9,772 nt of DNA from Desulfobulbaceae bacterium (GTDB taxonomy: Bacteria; Desulfobacterota; Desulfobulbia; Desulfobulbales; Desulfocapsaceae). Shown here piece by piece: positions 7,401-9,772 of this stretch. The notes under the pieces were generated by a model, which was not told where the DNA came from, ran no database searches, and worked only from the letters and a program-made list of their open reading frames with translations. Position 1 is the stretch's first letter; each line of letters begins with the position of its first letter. Location of the stretch: assembly GCA_024643445.1 (NCBI GenBank), contig JAHEMX010000095.1, forward strand, positions 1-9,772. Reading direction: 5' to 3'. The translations under genes and the position numbers were made by a program.

Positions 7401-8640
7401 GCAGGTCAGCCAGGCAAATACTGAATAGATGGTAGCCGTGTTTTTCGGCGCGACTGTAGAAGGTATGGATCTCTCTCTCAAGATCCTGTTCCAGCGAGGA
7501 GTTCAACCAGAATTGGCTGAGACCGGCGAATAAAACCGTCAGACTGTGCAGCCCCCGGTCGTCAGGCAAGGGTGTCCGGTCACTGGCATCGCGCTGGTTG
7601 GCGAGGTTGTCAACAAGGGTGGCCAGGTAGGTATAGGGCATCGTCTGATCGCTGTCTTCAAACAGGCTCAGCGCAACACTGATCTGTTCAGACACTTTGT
7701 AAAGCTCAGAGCGGTCGCTCTGACTGATCTCTGAAAGGATATAAAAGAGACCGTGAAACCCGAAAAAAGCCACCGTTTCAGAGTCACTGATATGTCGGAG
7801 GTGTTGCATATCCTGCTGGAAAAGCCGGTTAGCGAGGGTATAGTCTCCCAGCAAAAAAGCGGTAGTGCCACCTGCCCCGGTAGCAAGAAAATGCTCGTTA
7901 TGCTGGCTGAGCATCTTCCTGGCCGCATCCAGGTTTCCATGCCAGAGATAGTAGTTGAGGAGCAACCGCTGAAAGGGGAGGCGCTCATCATTGCTGAGAT
8001 GATCGAATTCCGAATCGTCCTCAAGGTAGGAAAACAGCTCCGGGAAGGAAACAAGCTGGCGCTGGGCATGATTAAGAACATGGTTAAGAAGAAAAAACTG
8101 GAAGGAAGGCGGCAGTCCACGGAACCACTGGCGCTCAAACGGTTCGGTGACAACCTGTACCGCCGGAGGCAAGGGTGTCAGGATATCCTGACATTGGCTG
8201 TCCAGAAAATCAAGCGCCTGGCTGATGCTGTCAAAGTCCTGGGTATAAATGCCGATGCGCATTTCTCTCATGGCCCGCCAGCAGCGGGTTGTCCATTTAC
8301 CGTAATAATAGGTAACCGGTGCCTCTTTGCGGATAATTCTGGAAAATTCTTCGAACGTTCCCTCGGTGACAGATTTTCTACTAATGATTTCGACGATATC
8401 AAGGTGACATTGACGGACTTCGGTCAAGAATCCCATGCCCTGCAATTTACTTACGGAATGGTTGACACTGGCAGAGGTCGCATGGTTTCCGCGGGACCCT
8501 TTTATGCCGAGCTTGCGCAGGCAGCTGACGATCAGCGTTGTGTGGGCAGGTTCATACATGATGGAGAGAACCTGCAACAGGGATTGTTCAAACGGGTTGA
8601 GCTGGTCGTAACTGCCGAGAAGTTCGTTTACGCTGGGCAT
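4471..8640 (-). CDS. Large SNF2-family DNA-dependent ATPase/helicase
   Basis: A protein of about 1,389 residues from the ATG at 8640, or 1,398 from a TTG at 8667 (numbering here from the TTG). The SNF2 motor occupies residues 935-1398. Motif I is DDMGLGKT at 969-976 with K975, motif II DEAQ at 1063-1066, motif III TTGTPIENHLGELWN from 1090, motif V LKAGGLGLNLT near 1304, and motif VI QASDRAHRIGQ at 1333-1343 with its arginines. All catalytic residues are present, so it should be an active DNA translocase. Residues about 20-80 look like a winged helix (HSVSKLQGMGFLTEV). About 130-450 are alpha-helical and resemble TPR-like repeats. About 560-930 are mixed strand and helix, like the region preceding the motor in other bacterial SNF2 proteins. 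No SWIM zinc finger (CxC ... CxH) was seen. Its role is unknown; remodelling of protein-DNA complexes in transcription or repair is the usual suggestion. It is convergent with the CULT gene, 16 bases apart, and seems monocistronic. The start choice is open because neither codon has a good Shine-Dalgarno sequence. Confidence 0.93.
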   Translation of the reverse strand: MPSVNELLGSYDQLNPFEQSLLQVLSIMYEPAHTTLIVSCLRKLGIKGSRGNHATSASVNHSVSKLQGMGFLTEVRQCHLDIVEIISRKSVTEGTFEEFSRIIRKEAPVTYYYGKWTTRCWRAMREMRIGIYTQDFDSISQALDFLDSQCQDILTPLPPAVQVVTEPFERQWFRGLPPSFQFFLLNHVLNHAQRQLVSFPELFSYLEDDSEFDHLSNDERLPFQRLLLNYYLWHGNLDAARKMLSQHNEHFLATGAGGTTAFLLGDYTLANRLFQQDMQHLRHISDSETVAFFGFHGLFYILSEISQSDRSELYKVSEQISVALSLFEDSDQTMPYTYLATLVDNLANQRDASDRTPLPDDRGLHSLTVLFAGLSQFWLNSSLEQDLEREIHTFYSRAEKHGYHLFSICLADLLAHVLQEPQRYQQRAAELSAQTGLQPFLPIIEAEETWKRSLQALINISNASVQDKVNRNVRLVWLIEHRRGNISARPREQKRSDAGSWSKGRPVSLERLHASSQLSYLTLHDRKMCLAIRKDENGEGQPHYDFDREKLLLALVGHPLLFLEASPSTPVEFVLGEPELLVQEQEGNLHIHFSIPISTDSLALLKETPTRFKVIRINDNHRRIAQITGRNGLTVPVEASEQVLTAIGNISSFMTVHSAIAADASAQQSRDITLVEADSNIYMHLLPYGRGFRLEMFVKPFAEGTHYLKPGQGVENIMAEVGGRRLQTRRNLREEERKAREIEELCPILDLAIDLEQGNDREWHLHDPDDCLQALLELQEINDRVTIEWPEGEKLNVTHKASFANLNLKIRTNRQNWFGISGELVLDQEKVIDLKDLLSRVSKSSGRFVEVSHGQFLALTQEFRKRLDDLSTFASDLEGEQENEIMIHPLAALPLEEFIEQTRTLTDQKWRNQLAMIQKSQSFTPELPSTLQAELRDYQVEGYRWLSRLARWGVGGCLADDMGLGKTLQSLAVILQRASNGPSLVVAPTSVSTNWLSEVSRFTPTLTVKQLTGKDRDMTINGLGKFDLLITTYTLLQQEIEQLSQVQWQTIVLDEAQAIKNAATKRSQAAMSLKSHFRLITTGTPIENHLGELWNLFHFINPGLLGSHKQFNERFAIPIERFNDRDARLKLKKLIRPFLLRRIKAHVLEELPPRTEITLEVAMSPEEMHFYEALRQNALDILERATDVKGRHLQILTEIMKLRQACCNPRLIAEDTRIASSKLKLFSDLVEELIAGRHKVLVFSQFIGHLNIIREYLDTQDVTYQYLDGSTSSKHRKERVDAFQAGEGDLFLISLKAGGLGLNLTAADYVIHMDPWWNPAIEDQASDRAHRIGQTRPVTIYRLVCKDTIEEKIVKLHQEKRDLADSLLEGTDMSARLNADELISLIKNS

Positions 8641-8731
8641 AGCCTGGGTTTGAATTAAATTCGACAAGCCTTAAGTGGCCGGAAATAAGTGTTTATCGGG
8701 AAAAGGCAAAAGTGCTCAGGGCCAGAGGGGA

Positions 8732-8760
8732 ACTATATCATTGTTAACACATGATATAAA
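8732..8760 (-). promoter_or_regulatory. Candidate promoter of the SNF2 gene
   Basis: Read on the minus strand, TTTATA (8760-8755) and TATAGT (8737-8732) are separated by exactly 17 bases and match the sigma-70 hexamers at four and five positions. Transcription would start near 8725, giving a leader of about 60-85 bases depending on the start codon used. The spacer is occupied by a perfect dyad, listed separately. Confidence 0.5.
8734..8758. promoter_or_regulatory. 25-bp dyad, candidate operator within the SNF2 promoter
   Basis: TATATCAT (8734-8741) and its exact reverse complement ATGATATA (8751-8758) flank a 9-base spacer that itself contains TGTTAACA. The dyad covers the space between the -35 and -10 hexamers and overlaps the edges of both, the classical place for a repressor. 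No regulator gene is in the window, so the protein that might bind is unknown. Confidence 0.5.
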
Positions 8761-8823
8761 CGAAAAAAGAGCGTGTCTTCCAGAAAGAGTGCGGCTCGCC
8801 GCCTGTTCGTGCGGTCATGTAAC

Positions 8824-8873
8824 GCGGGCAGAACCGCTTTCACACCGGAATATGCGGTTGGCTGCAGGCCCGC
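8824..8873. repeat. Nested inverted repeat able to form a 12-bp interrupted stem
   Basis: GCGGGC (8824-8829) pairs with GCCCGC (8868-8873), and inside it AACCGC (8832-8837) pairs with GCGGTT (8854-8859). Both arms are perfect, separated by a 2/8-base internal loop, with a 16-base apical loop. This is unusual for noncoding sequence by chance and could be part of a structured RNA on either strand. Confidence 0.55.
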
Positions 8874-8967
8874 CAGGTCCCCAGGCTCAAGACGCGGTGG
8901 TGATGCTCAAGAAAAGGCAGAGCGAGGGGGGCCGATACAGCCCGTTTCCCTCGTCGCTATTAGCATT

Positions 8968-9033
8968 CACCTGCTATTGTCTGGTGCATCGCAGGTGTGC
9001 CTGGGAAGCAGGCTGTCGCAATTCGCGATACAG
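8968..9033. repeat. Three consecutive inverted repeats
   Basis: In order: CACCTGC (8968-8974) with GCAGGTG (8991-8997), a 16-base loop; GCCTG (8999-9003) with CAGGC (9009-9013), a 5-base loop; and TCGC (9016-9019) with GCGA (9025-9028), a 5-base loop, which extends with CTG/CAG (9013-9015, 9031-9033) across a two-base bulge. They lie just past the stop of the minus-strand PpiD-like gene, and no T run follows any of them on that strand. Confidence 0.5.
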
Positions 9034-9061
9034 TGATTGAGAGGCTGTGTGAAAATGCAGA

Positions 9062-9772
9062 CTAGAAATTTTCCAGACTGCTGTGTATGGATATCTTGGC
9101 CTGCGACTGCCGGTTTGCCAGCCAGGCATCAACAATCTGGCGTTGTTTGAACTGCTGCAGCAGGCCTTTATAACGCTCTTTGTCTTCTGCGCTTATCGCC
9201 GTTTCAGGAGCCTTACGGTCATTGAACCAGTAGACATAATAATCCTGACCGGAACGGCCCGGCTCTGACGCCACTGGGTCTGCAGGCGAGAGTCCGAATG
9301 CCGATTGGACCAGTGCTTGCGGAAAAGAGGACTGGTGATCGCCGGGATTTTTGACCAGCGGACCGGAGTTCTGTACACTAAGGCCCTTCCCTTCAACGAG
9401 ATCCTTGTAGGAGGCGCCTTCCTTCTTGAAATCATCGATTAACTGGTTGGCAATGGCGGCAGCTTTTTCTGCTGCTTTTTCATATTTGTAATCGGCTTCA
9501 GCCTGGACTCTGACCGTGCTCAGCTCGGGAATCTGCGGTTCCTGAATAGCGGTGGCTGAAATAATGGCATAACCTTCTGCCGTTTCAACCAGTGAACTCA
9601 GTTCACCTTTTTTCAGGGAGAAGGCTCTGTCGAGAAATGCCGGATCCGCGGTAATACCCGGAGGAGGTGTTGAGCGTGCGAATAATGCTGTGTCAACGAC
9701 GCCTGCATCGGGATGGGATTCGAGGTAGGCCGCCAGGCTCCCCGCGGTGATGATGCCCTCGTAGGCACTATT
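9062..9772 (-). CDS. ppiD: C-terminal part of a PpiD/SurA-type periplasmic peptidyl-prolyl isomerase (partial, 5' end beyond window)
   Basis: The frame is open for 236 residues from the right window edge to a TAG at 9062-9064. The first visible part contains AFSLKKGELSSLVETAEGYAII (about residues 50-71), which matches the end of a parvulin (PpiC-type) isomerase domain. It is followed by a long charged helix (about 85-115, EADYKYEKAAEKAAAIANQL) and a C-terminal region ending in helices with many Gln and Lys (RYKGLLQQFKQRQIVDAWL). This arrangement is typical of PpiD, an inner-membrane-anchored chaperone that helps newly secreted proteins fold in the periplasm. The N-terminal membrane anchor and SurA-like domain would lie beyond the window. 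The exact subfamily (PpiD versus another SurA-N protein) is not certain. Confidence 0.75.
   Translation of the reverse strand, partial: NSAYEGIITAGSLAAYLESHPDAGVVDTALFARSTPPPGITADPAFLDRAFSLKKGELSSLVETAEGYAIISATAIQEPQIPELSTVRVQAEADYKYEKAAEKAAAIANQLIDDFKKEGASYKDLVEGKGLSVQNSGPLVKNPGDHQSSFPQALVQSAFGLSPADPVASEPGRSGQDYYVYWFNDRKAPETAISAEDKERYKGLLQQFKQRQIVDAWLANRQSQAKISIHSSLENF

Larger units (their letters stand above)
8668..9061. other. Gene-poor intergenic interval with several strong inverted repeats
   Basis: No convincing coding region lies in these 394 bases. The left part holds the helicase promoter and dyad. The remainder holds a GC-rich two-part stem (8824-8873), a 7-bp inverted repeat CACCTGC/GCAGGTG (8968-8997), GCCTG/CAGGC (8999-9013) and TCGC/GCGA (9016-9028). 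None is followed by a T run, so they are not ordinary terminators of the minus-strand gene ending at 9062. No match to tRNA, tmRNA or SRP RNA signatures was found by eye. The interval could hold a structured RNA or decayed sequence. Confidence 0.5.

Noticed and set aside
7753..8658. Plus-strand open frame of 301 codons
   Set aside because: Antisense of the SNF2 N-terminal half; no ribosome binding site and no recognisable motif, while the minus frame is continuous with an intact ATPase.
8675..9040. Plus-strand open frame of 121 codons in the intergenic interval
   Set aside because: It starts with GTG without a ribosome binding site, crosses the helicase promoter and dyad, is rich in scattered Arg, Gly, Cys and Ser, and resembles no family I know.
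8770..9060. tRNA, tmRNA or SRP RNA gene
   Set aside because: No acceptor/T-loop TTCGA pattern with CCA, no tag-peptide region, and no GGAAGGAAGCAG-like SRP tetraloop motif on either strand.

Overview
The window looks like a chromosomal segment of a sulfate- or metal-reducing deltaproteobacterium (Desulfobacterota). Three things point there: an adenylate kinase with a Desulfovibrio-type metal-binding LID (Cys-X5-His ... Cys-X2-Cys), a fused CobA/HemD (uroporphyrinogen-III methyltransferase plus synthase) as in Desulfovibrio, Geobacter and clostridia, and general codon and protein style. No mobile element, phage gene, CRISPR array, tRNA or rRNA was recognised. The phylum assignment is an inference from protein motifs, not a database match.

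Layout, left to right. (1) 1-1248, minus strand: homoserine dehydrogenase with a C-terminal ACT domain, cut by the left window edge. (2) 1249-1531: a divergent intergenic region with a candidate adk promoter and a strong ribosome binding site. (3) 1532-2212, plus strand: adenylate kinase, followed by a strong intrinsic terminator at 2252-2288. (4) 2289-2442: a 150-base leader that ends in a second, GC-only intrinsic-terminator hairpin only four bases before the next start codon. (5) 2443-3999, plus strand: the CobA/HemD fusion, which makes uroporphyrinogen III and methylates it to precorrin-2 for siroheme, heme or cobalamin. (6) 4011-4454, plus strand, practically abutting cobA/hemD: a small CULT-domain protein, a bacterial relative of the thalidomide-binding domain of cereblon, with all four zinc cysteines and the three cage tryptophans. 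(7) 4471-8640 (or 8667), minus strand: a very large SNF2-family ATPase of about 1,390 residues with a winged-helix-like and helical-repeat N-terminal half. It is convergent with the CULT gene. (8) 8668-9061: a gene-poor interval with the helicase promoter, a perfect 25-bp dyad inside that promoter, and several strong inverted repeats. (9) 9062-9772, minus strand: the C-terminal part of a PpiD/SurA-type periplasmic folding protein, cut by the right window edge.

The genes are mostly housekeeping (threonine/methionine synthesis, nucleotide balance, tetrapyrrole synthesis, envelope protein folding). The parts most worth attention are the cereblon-like CULT protein coupled to a tetrapyrrole gene, the terminator-ended leader in front of cobA/hemD, and the dyad in the promoter of the giant SNF2 protein.
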